NCBI GenBank assembly: GCA_902495595.1
Contig: CABUXV010000048.1
Span: 1 to 6,059 of the forward strand
Direction of reading: 5' to 3'
Length of the DNA stretch: 6,059 nucleotides
DNA from: an uncultured Eubacterium sp.
GTDB lineage: Bacteria > Bacillota > Clostridia > Peptostreptococcales > Anaerovoracaceae
Below the pieces are notes generated by a model. The model saw only the letters and a program-made list of their open reading frames with translations, was not told the origin of the DNA and did not search any database. Both the position numbers and the translations under genes were made by a program. Every line of letters starts with the position of its first letter. Position 1 is the first letter of the stretch. Positions 1 through 6,017 of this stretch are shown piece after piece.

Positions 1-914
1 CATCGATTCCTGTAATGGACGGCAAATCACTGCTCTTTAAGGAGTTTGCTGATATAGATGCTTTTCCTATATGTCTGCAAACGCAGGATACAGACGAGAT
101 AGTGAATATAGTAAAGAATATTTCACCTACCCTTGGAGGTATAAATCTGGAGGATATAGCTGCGCCCAGATGTTTTGAAATAGAAGAGAAGCTTCAGGAT
201 GCAGTTGATATTCCGGTATTTCACGATGACCAGCACGGGACAGCCGTAGTGGTGTCTGCTGCCGTTATAAATGCCGCCAAGCTTACAGGCAGAGAACTTT
301 CCTCTATTAAAGCTGTAATAAACGGAGCGGGAGCTGCCGGCACTGCTATTGCAAAGATGCTTCTCAATTTAGGAATAAAGGATATAGTCGCATGCGACAG
401 CAAAGGTATCCTTAACAACGACAGACAGGATTTAAACGAAGCAAAGAAAAGACTGGCGGCGCTGACTAATGAACAGCAGATTTCAGGCGGTTTAAAGGAT
501 GCAGTAGAAGGCAGGGATTTGTTTATAGGGGTTTCTGCGGCAAAAGTGCTTACTCAGGATATGGTAAAGACCATGAACAAGGATTCCATAATATTTGCCA
601 TGGCAAATCCCGAGCCTGAGATTTTGCCTGACTTGGCGTCCCAGGCAGGCGCTGCTGTAGTTGGTACGGGCAGATCCGACTATCCAAATCAGATAAACAA
701 TGTTCTTATATTCCCGGGAATTTTTAAAGGCGCTTTGGCGGCAAGGGCAAAGAGGATAACAGAGGAAATGAAGACAGCTGCCGCATTTGCGCTGGCAGGT
801 ATAATAAAAGATGAAGAACTTAAACCTGAATATATAATTCCAAGTGCTTTTTATCCTAAAGCTGCCGTTATAGTGGCAGAGGCTGTTGAAAAAGCATGGA
901 GAGAACATATTTAG
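1..914 (+). CDS. NAD(P)-dependent malic enzyme, 5'-truncated by the window edge
   Basis: This is a cytoplasmic malic enzyme, which oxidatively decarboxylates malate to pyruvate and CO2 while reducing NAD(P)+. The reading frame is already open at base 3, and the codons before the first ATG (base 15) read S-I-P-V, matching the family's conserved stretch before M-[DE]-G-K. That ATG is therefore internal and the true start lies upstream. About 303 codons are present; short bacterial malic enzymes are usually near 390-410 residues, so roughly 90-100 are missing. Visible motifs in order are GKSLLFKEFADIDAFPI, the metal-site region NLEDIAAPRCFEIEEKL, FHDDQHGTA (about 219-242), the Rossmann glycine motif GAGAAGTA (about 324-347), AMANPEPE (about 597-620) and GRSDYPNQINNV (about 670-705). 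NAD versus NADP preference cannot be read reliably. The gene ends 17 bases before the riboswitch-like element of the next gene, so read-through into that gene is possible. No terminator separates them. Confidence 0.96.
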   Translation, partial: SIPVMDGKSLLFKEFADIDAFPICLQTQDTDEIVNIVKNISPTLGGINLEDIAAPRCFEIEEKLQDAVDIPVFHDDQHGTAVVVSAAVINAAKLTGRELSSIKAVINGAGAAGTAIAKMLLNLGIKDIVACDSKGILNNDRQDLNEAKKRLAALTNEQQISGGLKDAVEGRDLFIGVSAAKVLTQDMVKTMNKDSIIFAMANPEPEILPDLASQAGAAVVGTGRSDYPNQINNVLIFPGIFKGALAARAKRITEEMKTAAAFALAGIIKDEELKPEYIIPSAFYPKAAVIVAEAVEKAWREHI

Positions 915-930
915 ATAATAAAAATAATAA

Positions 931-974
931 ACAGACAGTTCGAAACCATCCTGTCTTAAAATAAAACTAAGGAG
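931..974 (+). promoter_or_regulatory. Putative preQ1-I riboswitch controlling the queuosine-precursor transporter
   Basis: A 6-bp stem (AGACAG 933-938 with CTGTCT 951-956) encloses the 12-base loop TTCGAAACCATC. An A-rich tail follows (957-966) and ends in AACTAAGGAG (965-974), which contains the Shine-Dalgarno sequence. This order is the known preQ1-I layout: a short stem, a loop starting UUC and ending in a C-rich run, an A-rich tail, then ACUAAGG merging with the ribosome site. The following gene belongs to a transporter family known to be controlled by this riboswitch. By inference, preQ1 binding folds the tail into the pseudoknot, hides the ribosome site and turns translation off. The pseudoknot P2 pairing could not be assigned cleanly by eye, which is the main weakness. 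No separate U-rich terminator lies between aptamer and start codon, favouring translational control. Confidence 0.8.
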
Positions 975-981
975 ATAAAAA

Positions 982-1698
982 ATGAATAATGAAATTTTAC
1001 TTGCTTTATCAATCGTTGTAATCTACGGAATCGTTGTGGCGATGTACAAGTTTTTCGGCAGAGCAGGACTGTTTTGCTGGACTGTCATGGCGACCATACT
1101 GGCAAATATTGAAGTGCTTCGTGTGGTGAATGCTTTTGGAATAGAGCAGACTTTAGGAAATGTATTGTTCGCCTCAACTTTTCTTGTGACTGATATACTC
1201 AGTGAAAAGGACGGCGCCGCTATTGCCAATAAAGCCGTTACGCTGGGAATAATTACATCGGTTGTGTTTATTGTAATTTCACAGAGCTGGCTGCTGTATA
1301 CACCATCTGACAGCGACTGGGCGGGAGAGAGTTTTAAAGTGATTTTTTCCAATACGCCGAGGCTTATATGCGCCAGTCTTGTGGTTTATGCCATATGCCA
1401 GAGGCTGGATGTATGGCTTTACCATAGGTGGTGGAACTTTACAACAAGGATATGCGGAGAGAGCAGAAGATTTTTATGGATAAGAAATAACTTTTCAACC
1501 CTTATATCACAGCTGCTTAACACCATCTTGTATAATTTAGCCGCCTTTTGGGGAATATACGATACGCCGACGCTGATAAGCATATGTATAGGAACCTACG
1601 CTGTATTTATTGTTACAAGCATTGCAGACACTCCGGCGATTTACTTGGCAAGGAAAATTAAACCGAATGAAATAAATGCAGTGCAGAAAGTATCATAA
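982..1698 (+). CDS. yhhQ: Queuosine-precursor transporter, YhhQ/DUF165 (VUT) family
   Basis: This integral membrane protein of 238 residues is of the length usual for the family. The family imports queuosine precursors (preQ0/preQ1 in E. coli YhhQ; some clostridial relatives are reported to use queuine) for modification of the tRNA wobble base. Hydrophobic segments lie near residues 4-22, 30-48, 58-72, 84-104, 125-140, 173-190 and 197-215. Family motifs include TDILSEKDG (70-78), DVWLYHRW (143-150), LWIRNNFSTLISQLLNT (165-181) and DTPAIYLARKIK (216-227). The start follows GGAG (971-974) by seven bases, within AACTAAGGAG. The upstream preQ1-I-like element implies repression when preQ1 is plentiful and supports the substrate class. 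The gene ends just before a strong terminator. Which precursor is carried cannot be told from sequence, and no queuosine-synthesis gene is present in the window. Confidence 0.92.
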   Translation: MNNEILLALSIVVIYGIVVAMYKFFGRAGLFCWTVMATILANIEVLRVVNAFGIEQTLGNVLFASTFLVTDILSEKDGAAIANKAVTLGIITSVVFIVISQSWLLYTPSDSDWAGESFKVIFSNTPRLICASLVVYAICQRLDVWLYHRWWNFTTRICGESRRFLWIRNNFSTLISQLLNTILYNLAAFWGIYDTPTLISICIGTYAVFIVTSIADTPAIYLARKIKPNEINAVQKVS

Positions 1699-1728
1699 TA
1701 TACGGTATTTGTGCCTGCTGAAAAAATG

Positions 1729-1771
1729 AAAATATCCAAAACCTTATAAACTAAGGCTTTGGATATTTTTT
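1729..1771. terminator. Bidirectional intrinsic terminator between convergent genes
   Basis: Bases 1729-1746 pair with 1752-1769 in an 18-position stem with a single A-C mismatch (1741/1757) and a five-base loop TAAAC. The top strand ends in TTTTTT (1766-1771). The bottom strand reads into a T-rich run from the A-tract at 1721-1732. The element lies 30 bases after the transporter stop and just past the stop of the opposing regulator gene, so it should end both transcripts. Confidence 0.93.
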
Positions 1772-1776
1772 CGTGT

Positions 1777-2235
1777 TTAATGTTTATGTTTTCGCTTTTT
1801 CCAGACATGATATAAAATATCCTTAAGAACAAGCATAGCATCCTGTTCGCTGAATTGGTACTCCTGTTTCAGCTCGTCCAACATGGTATTAATGCTGGAA
1901 GCGTAATTGGGGATGTTGACTTTGTCCCGGTATTGAAGAAGAACAGGATATTTCTTTCCCCATGCATTGGTCCAGTCTATTTTCTGCTGTGTATTTTCAT
2001 CGGTTCTGTTTATGATTTCTTCTATTTCCTTAATCTCTATATCAAAATCAATGAGTTCATCCAGCGAAATTCCGTAGATCATTGCCATTTTTTTTGACTG
2101 ACGAATATCCGGAATCGTTTCATTGGTTTCCCATTTTGAAATGGTCTGCCTGCTTACACCTAGTTTTTCCGCTACATCCTCCTGGGAAAGTCCGCATTTT
2201 TTTCTTGCGTGAAACAAACTGTTTCCTAAATTCAT
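1777..2235 (-). CDS. XRE-family helix-turn-helix transcriptional regulator
   Basis: This 152-residue protein is a probable DNA-binding transcription regulator. The N-terminal HTH_3/Cro-C1 domain covers about residues 6-62. It contains the helix-turn-helix LSQEDVAEKLGVSRQTISKW (16-35) and ends in the typical YGISLDELI. The remainder (about 66-152) is charged and helical in appearance, with a W/Y-containing stretch (WTNAWGKKYPVLLQY, 88-102), and finishes with the very basic tail KKRKHKH. I do not recognise a sensor domain there; it may serve for oligomerisation or partner binding. The start is well supported: AAGGAGG (complement of 2243-2249) lies seven bases upstream of ATG. The gene is convergent with the transporter and followed by the shared terminator. 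Inverted repeats around its own promoter suggest autoregulation. Its targets are unknown. The AI-2E permease gene lies upstream on the same strand, but a gap of about 160 bases and this gene's own promoter separate the two. Confidence 0.93.
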   Translation of the reverse strand: MNLGNSLFHARKKCGLSQEDVAEKLGVSRQTISKWETNETIPDIRQSKKMAMIYGISLDELIDFDIEIKEIEEIINRTDENTQQKIDWTNAWGKKYPVLLQYRDKVNIPNYASSINTMLDELKQEYQFSEQDAMLVLKDILYHVWKKRKHKH

Positions 2236-2252
2236 GTAAAATCCTCCTTATG

Positions 2253-2299
2253 AGTTGATAGTGATATTATATACGTATCAAAAATAAAATCTATCAACT
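2253..2299. repeat. Inverted repeats flanking the regulator promoter, candidate operator
   Basis: AGTTGATAG (2253-2261) and CTATCAACT (2291-2299) form a perfect 9-bp inverted repeat with a 29-base spacer that contains the -10 box. Further half-site-like words lie inside: TGATA at 2262-2266 and TATCA at 2276-2280. In all there are four TGATA/TATCA words, two in each orientation, plus the palindrome ATACGTAT (2271-2278). One outer arm overlaps the -35 region and the other lies between the -10 box and the ribosome site. This arrangement fits binding by the encoded XRE protein to repress its own gene, but that is inference. Confidence 0.55.
2266..2297 (-). promoter_or_regulatory. Probable promoter of the XRE regulator gene
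   Basis: On the minus strand a perfect TATAAT (complement of 2266-2271) lies about 30 bases before the start codon and about 16 bases before the ribosome site. The best -35 word, TTGATA (complement of 2292-2297), sits at a 20-base spacing, longer than ideal. The hexamer at 17-base spacing is a poor match (ATAGAT). A weak, possibly activator-dependent or regulated promoter is likely. Confidence 0.5.
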
Positions 2300-2346
2300 T
2301 TCTTTTCTATTTAAGCACGTTATCTTAACATGATGCAGATTGATTT

Positions 2347-2387
2347 TGAAAAAATGCATGAGAATTGAGGTTCATAAAATTAGCATT
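2347..2387 (-). terminator. Possible weak intrinsic terminator downstream of the AI-2E permease gene
   Basis: Read on the minus strand just past the permease stop, AATGC (complement of 2383-2387) can pair with GCATT (complement of 2353-2357). Further AATT/AATT pairing lies inside, and a TTTTTTC run follows (complement of 2347-2354). The stem is interrupted and AT-rich, so this is only a tentative call. The rest of the 162-base gap between the regulator and permease genes holds the regulator's promoter and operator and nothing else I can recognise. Confidence 0.3.
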
Positions 2388-2397
2388 GTTTTTGTAC

Positions 2398-3615
2398 TCA
2401 TTTTTCAGATGTTTCTTTACTTTCTTTTATTTTGATTTCTCTGCTGTTTGCCCATTTTAAAACAAACACCTGTATGATACCTGCTATAGGAACGGCGATA
2501 AGCATTCCGAGAATTCCTCCGAAATATCCGAAGACGCTTACGGCAAGCAGAACCATAAGCGGATGAAGTCCTGTGGAAGTTCCTACGATTTTAGGATATA
2601 TGATGTTTGAATCTATCTGCTGTACCACCAGCAATATTATTACAGCCAAAGCTCCGCTCCAGAATCCTTCCGTAAAGAATCCCATGAGAAATGCGGGTAT
2701 CATGCCGAGGACAGGACCGAAGTAAGGAATCACATTTGCAATACCGGCAAACACACCTATGAAGACTGCGGCCTCAAGACCCATTATGGAAAGACCTACG
2801 GAGGACAATATAGCTACGAATAAAGCGTCAAGCAATGCGCCTCTTATGAACTTTGAGAGGACTCCGTTTATTTCGTTGAGTGTTTCCGTTAGAACAGCAT
2901 TTCCTCTCTGAGGGAGCGTAAGGTGCAGAAATTTACGCCATAAGCTGAGAAAGAGATTTTTATCTTTCATTAGATAGATACTTATTATTATTCCTATAAC
3001 AACATTTACAACATTGCCGCCTATATTTGTGAAAAACTGTATAACGGATGTTGCGCTGATATTCTCGCTTAGCCAGTTAAGCATGTAATTGGTAAATTCG
3101 GTAAACTTCTCCGAAACAAGACCGGCAGGTATGTTGTTTGCAATCCAGTTTCTGAAAGTTTCTTCATATTGAATAATTCCGGACATAAGGTCCTGTATCA
3201 TGGAAGATAAATCTGTGAATACAACTTTACCTATTATCATTACAGCGAACCCATATATAATTGCAATAACGGCAGCAACAACTATAAGGTAGGTTATTAT
3301 GACGCTTATAAGATGGCGGATATTCTTTCGCTTGTCCGCCTTTATAGGGTCATCAGGCAGTTTGCCCAGCTTGCCTATGAGCTTATCATCTATAAAACTT
3401 ACAAGGGGATTAAGAAGATAAGCTAAAATCAAACCTATTACCAAAGGCCAGAAAGCGTCAATTAATGTATGAAGTCCATTTAATACGGCGGCGGAAATAT
3501 TGCCGAAGTTTTTTATTGTAAAATACAGTATATAAAGAAGAATTGCATTAAAAAGAATGAAAAAGCTTCTTCTTATAAATGCGTTGTCTTTCATAATTTC
3601 TTTAAGTTTTTCCAT
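2398..3615 (-). CDS. AI-2E family transporter (PF01594-type integral membrane permease)
   Basis: This polytopic inner-membrane protein has 405 residues from the chosen start. Hydrophobic segments lie near residues 17-34, 52-72, 104-130, 200-216, 259-280, 283-300, 303-313, 318-333 and 352-386. Family-typical stretches are FIRGALLDALFVAILSSVG (256-274), NVIPYFGPVLGMIPA (294-308), QQIDSNIIYPKIVG (332-345), and GLHPLMVLLAVSVFGYFGG (349-367) running into the last helices. The middle part (about 131-190) is amphipathic and less conserved, as usual. The frame extends five codons further upstream, but that ATG overlaps the ribosome site; the start at 3615 has GGGAGG seven bases before it. The family name comes from the autoinducer-2 exporter TqsA. 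Members include PerM/YdbI-type and Na+/H+ antiporter-like proteins, so the substrate is unknown here. The gene is divergent from the U32 gene and has its own good promoter. Confidence 0.93.
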   Translation of the reverse strand: MEKLKEIMKDNAFIRRSFFILFNAILLYILYFTIKNFGNISAAVLNGLHTLIDAFWPLVIGLILAYLLNPLVSFIDDKLIGKLGKLPDDPIKADKRKNIRHLISVIITYLIVVAAVIAIIYGFAVMIIGKVVFTDLSSMIQDLMSGIIQYEETFRNWIANNIPAGLVSEKFTEFTNYMLNWLSENISATSVIQFFTNIGGNVVNVVIGIIISIYLMKDKNLFLSLWRKFLHLTLPQRGNAVLTETLNEINGVLSKFIRGALLDALFVAILSSVGLSIMGLEAAVFIGVFAGIANVIPYFGPVLGMIPAFLMGFFTEGFWSGALAVIILLVVQQIDSNIIYPKIVGTSTGLHPLMVLLAVSVFGYFGGILGMLIAVPIAGIIQVFVLKWANSREIKIKESKETSEK

Positions 3616-3622
3616 ACTCTTT

Positions 3623-3628
3623 CCTCCC
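3623..3628 (-). promoter_or_regulatory. Shine-Dalgarno sequence deciding the permease start
   Basis: The minus-strand sequence GGGAGG is followed by seven bases and then ATG (3615-3613). The upstream in-frame ATG (3630-3628) shares a base with this site and has no comparable site of its own. The downstream ATG is therefore the likely initiation codon. Confidence 0.85.
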
Positions 3629-3638
3629 ATATTGTTTT

Positions 3639-3668
3639 ATTATATACTATAAATACAAGGTATCTCAA
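3639..3668 (-). promoter_or_regulatory. Promoter of the AI-2E permease gene
   Basis: On the minus strand TTGAGA (complement of 3663-3668) and a perfect TATAAT (complement of 3639-3644) are separated by 18 bases. Both lie within the 82-base gap between the divergent permease and U32 genes. The spacing and words fit a vegetative sigma-A-type promoter. I see no equally good promoter for the U32 gene on the other strand; TATACT at 3643-3648 lacks a convincing -35 partner. Confidence 0.7.
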
Positions 3669-3697
3669 GTGAAGTATAGGTGAAAGGCAGATAATTA

Positions 3698-5872
3698 ATG
3701 GCAAATAATTCAATCCCGGAACTTTTATCCCCTGCGGGAGGATTTACACAACTGAAAGCGGCGGTTCAAAATGGAGCCGATGCGGTATACATGGGAGGTC
3801 CTTTGTTTAATGCGAGGATAAAAGCTGAAAATTTTACTCACGATGATATGAAAAGAGCTATTGAATATGCCCATGAAAGAAATACCAAAGTTTATATCAC
3901 TTTAAATACTCTTATAAAAGATAGTGAACTTTCAAAAGCATTTTCATACGTAAATTTTTTATACGGAGCCGGTGCTGATGGAATTATAATTCAGGATATG
4001 GGAATCGGCAGGCTGATAAGAAAATACTTGCCGGATATGCCCATGCACCTGTCGACTCAGGGAACAGTATATAACGAGTGGGCGGTAGATACCGCAAAAG
4101 ATTTGGGCTTTTGCAGAATTGTTCCGGCCAGAGAACTTTCATTAAAAGAGATAAAAAGAATGGCGGAAGTATGTCACAGCGGAAAACATTCCTGCGAAAT
4201 CGAAATTTTTATCCATGGCGCTCTGTGCATGTGCTATTCAGGTCAATGCCAGATGAGCCGGATACTTGGAGGCATAAACGGAAGAAGCGGAAACAGAGGG
4301 CTGTGTGCGCAGCCATGCAGGCTGCCCTATGAAAGCGACTCAGGAAAAAAAGGATATATATTGAGCCCCAAAGATATATGCGCACTGAACCGGATACCTG
4401 CTCTTTGCGAGGCAGGTGTTGATTCTTTTAAAATAGAAGGAAGGCTTAAATCACCGCAGTATGTTGCGGTTGTTACATCTGTATACAGAAAGTATCTGGA
4501 TATGTATAAACAAAAAGGTCATGTTAATGTTTCAGATGAAGACATGGAAGAGCTGAGGCAGATTTTTAACAGGGGAGGTTTTTCCGAAGGATATCTTTTC
4601 GGTAATCCCGGCAGCAGCATTTTGTCAGGAAGCAGTCCTAAGAACATGGGCGTTTATATAGGGAGCGTCAAAACACCTCAGCGCAGTACAAAGGGAAAAA
4701 CAGGGACTTTAATAGATGTAAAGTGCAGCGGCAGACTTTCCATAGGCGACGGAATTGAAATAAGAGGGAAAGGGCATACAGGGAATATAGTTTCTTATCT
4801 AAAGAGAATATCGGATGACTGTCTGCGAATAGGAGACATAAAAGACAAGGTTTTTCCCGGCGATAAAATATATAAGGTCACGGATAAAGAGCTTATACGA
4901 AAGGCAGAAAATTCATATGCGAAAGACCATGTTAAAAAAGTTTCCGTTAACTTAAGCTTCCGTGCTGTTATAGGAAAGCGGCCGAAACTTACGGTTTCGG
5001 AATTTAAAACAGGGATAAGCGTAGAAACCGAGGGAGAAGCGGTGACGGAGGCGGCGCTGAACAAAGCTGCAGACAAAGAACGCATATCAGCTCAGCTGGG
5101 AAAACTGGGAGGAACTCCTTTGGCAGCTTCGAATATAGAAGTTGATGTTGAGGACGGTGCAGCAATTTCTGTTTCATCCGTAAACATGATGAGGAGAAAA
5201 GCAGCGGAAAAACTGCTGGAAGAAAAACGCAGAGTGAAGCGGTCAGAACTTTCGCAGAAACGCATGGATGAAATCAGGGAAAGCGAAACTTTAGGTGAAG
5301 ATATAAAAAGTGAATCTGATTTATGTAAAAAATATCGCATATATAATGAAGAACAGCTGTCCGATTTACTGATAGACGAAAAATATAAGATTTATCTTGT
5401 TTATATGCCGATAGAAATATATATGGAAAACGGCGGCAATATTTTAAAAAAACTCGTAGGCGAACATAAAAACGCAAAAGAGATTAAAATAATTCCCTAC
5501 ATACTAAATGTGAGCAAAGGGAATCTTGATTCATATATAGAAAAGAATTTTGAAAAAATTGCAGAAGCTGTAAGAGAGACAGGCATATTGATAGGAAATC
5601 TGGGATGGATAAAAAAATTCGAAGAAGCAGGTGTGCAGGTGCTGGGTGATTACGGACTCAATGTATGCAACAGACAGAGTGCAAAAGCCTTCGCAGAAAT
5701 AGGGACGGAAATAAAAGAACTATCCCATGAAATGAGCAGCGATGCAGAACGAATTCCTTTAATGATAACAGAACATAAGATATCCGGCAGCTTCATCACC
5801 GATAGAAAAGGAGTAAAATACAAGATAATTAAATCTGCAAGCGGTGACAAATGGCTGGTATTTACAGGGTAA
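3698..5872 (+). CDS. U32 family (peptidase U32 / RlhA-YdcP type) protein with DUF3656-like region
   Basis: This 724-residue, probably cytoplasmic protein belongs to the U32 family. The N-terminal U32 domain runs from about 6 to 320: PELLSPAGG (7-15), NGADAVYMGG (25-34), the signature E-x-F-x2-G-A-L-C-x6-C-Q-M-S (residues 169-187), RGLCAQPCR (200-208), SPKDICAL (223-230) and DSFKIEGRLKSP (242-253). C177, C184, C203 or C207, and C237 are spaced like the [4Fe-4S] ligands of UbiU and TrhP. A DUF3656-like segment follows (about 400-515), ending in LGKLGGTPLAASNIEVDVED. Residues about 560-700 resemble the second domain of long clostridial U32 proteins (NLGWIKKFEEAGVQVLGDYG, LNVCN). Although named peptidases, characterised relatives (RlhA, TrhP, UbiU/V) are hydroxylases of RNA bases or ubiquinone. 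RlhA makes 5-hydroxycytidine in 23S rRNA and is the closest described type, so an RNA hydroxylase is inferred, not shown. The start is fixed by an in-frame TAA two codons upstream; the ribosome site (AAAGG, 3683-3687) is modest. The C-terminus looks short and cysteine-poor. Confidence 0.92.
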   Translation: MANNSIPELLSPAGGFTQLKAAVQNGADAVYMGGPLFNARIKAENFTHDDMKRAIEYAHERNTKVYITLNTLIKDSELSKAFSYVNFLYGAGADGIIIQDMGIGRLIRKYLPDMPMHLSTQGTVYNEWAVDTAKDLGFCRIVPARELSLKEIKRMAEVCHSGKHSCEIEIFIHGALCMCYSGQCQMSRILGGINGRSGNRGLCAQPCRLPYESDSGKKGYILSPKDICALNRIPALCEAGVDSFKIEGRLKSPQYVAVVTSVYRKYLDMYKQKGHVNVSDEDMEELRQIFNRGGFSEGYLFGNPGSSILSGSSPKNMGVYIGSVKTPQRSTKGKTGTLIDVKCSGRLSIGDGIEIRGKGHTGNIVSYLKRISDDCLRIGDIKDKVFPGDKIYKVTDKELIRKAENSYAKDHVKKVSVNLSFRAVIGKRPKLTVSEFKTGISVETEGEAVTEAALNKAADKERISAQLGKLGGTPLAASNIEVDVEDGAAISVSSVNMMRRKAAEKLLEEKRRVKRSELSQKRMDEIRESETLGEDIKSESDLCKKYRIYNEEQLSDLLIDEKYKIYLVYMPIEIYMENGGNILKKLVGEHKNAKEIKIIPYILNVSKGNLDSYIEKNFEKIAEAVRETGILIGNLGWIKKFEEAGVQVLGDYGLNVCNRQSAKAFAEIGTEIKELSHEMSSDAERIPLMITEHKISGSFITDRKGVKYKIIKSASGDKWLVFTG

Positions 5873-5961
5873 AACAGCTAAATATAAGGGCAGGGACCAT
5901 GTAATGTAATAGGCTGGTAAAAGAAATAAAAAGAAAAGGTAAAAAAAGATTAAAAAAGGAA

Positions 5962-5993
5962 TTGACAAAGGGAGAATAATTTGGTAATATAAT
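5962..5993 (+). promoter_or_regulatory. Strong-looking promoter with upstream A-tract, for the next gene
   Basis: A perfect TTGACA (5962-5967) is followed after 17 bases by TAATAT (5985-5990). A perfect TATAAT overlaps it at 20-base spacing (5988-5993). The 45 bases before it (about 5917-5961) are almost all A and G with repeated A-runs, resembling an UP element. It drives the gene starting at 6018, giving that gene a transcription start separate from the U32 gene. The 145-base gap between the two genes holds no clear terminator. Confidence 0.75.
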
Positions 5994-6017
5994 CAAGCTG
6001 TCGGGTGAGACAACGAG

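Noticed and set aside
15..17. ATG at 15 as the malic enzyme start
   Set aside because: The frame is open upstream with codons S-I-P-V, which continue the family's conserved motif, so this methionine is internal.
492..908. 138-codon minus-strand frame within the malic enzyme gene
   Set aside because: It is a shadow of a well-conserved gene, and its cysteine- and tyrosine-rich composition is typical of antisense translation.
1855..2097. 80-codon plus-strand frame inside the regulator gene
   Set aside because: It is antisense to a clear XRE gene, has no convincing ribosome site and shows no recognisable motif.
1777..2235. XRE protein as an antitoxin or phage repressor
   Set aside because: There is no adjacent toxin-sized partner gene and no phage gene, and the flanking genes are ordinary chromosomal ones.
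2398..3615. A quorum-sensing role for the AI-2E permease, possibly linked to the neighbouring regulator
   Set aside because: The family name reflects one member only. No luxS or lsr-type gene is in view, and the regulator gene has its own promoter.
5854..5878. Hairpin over the U32 stop codon (GCTG/CAGC outside, TTTAC/GTAAA inside, loop AGG)
   Set aside because: The stem has an asymmetric internal loop and no T-run follows on either side, so it does not qualify as an intrinsic terminator.
5999..6014. Short TGTC/GACA inverted repeat around GGGTGA before the last gene
   Set aside because: Only four base pairs are supported; this is too small to claim a regulatory hairpin.
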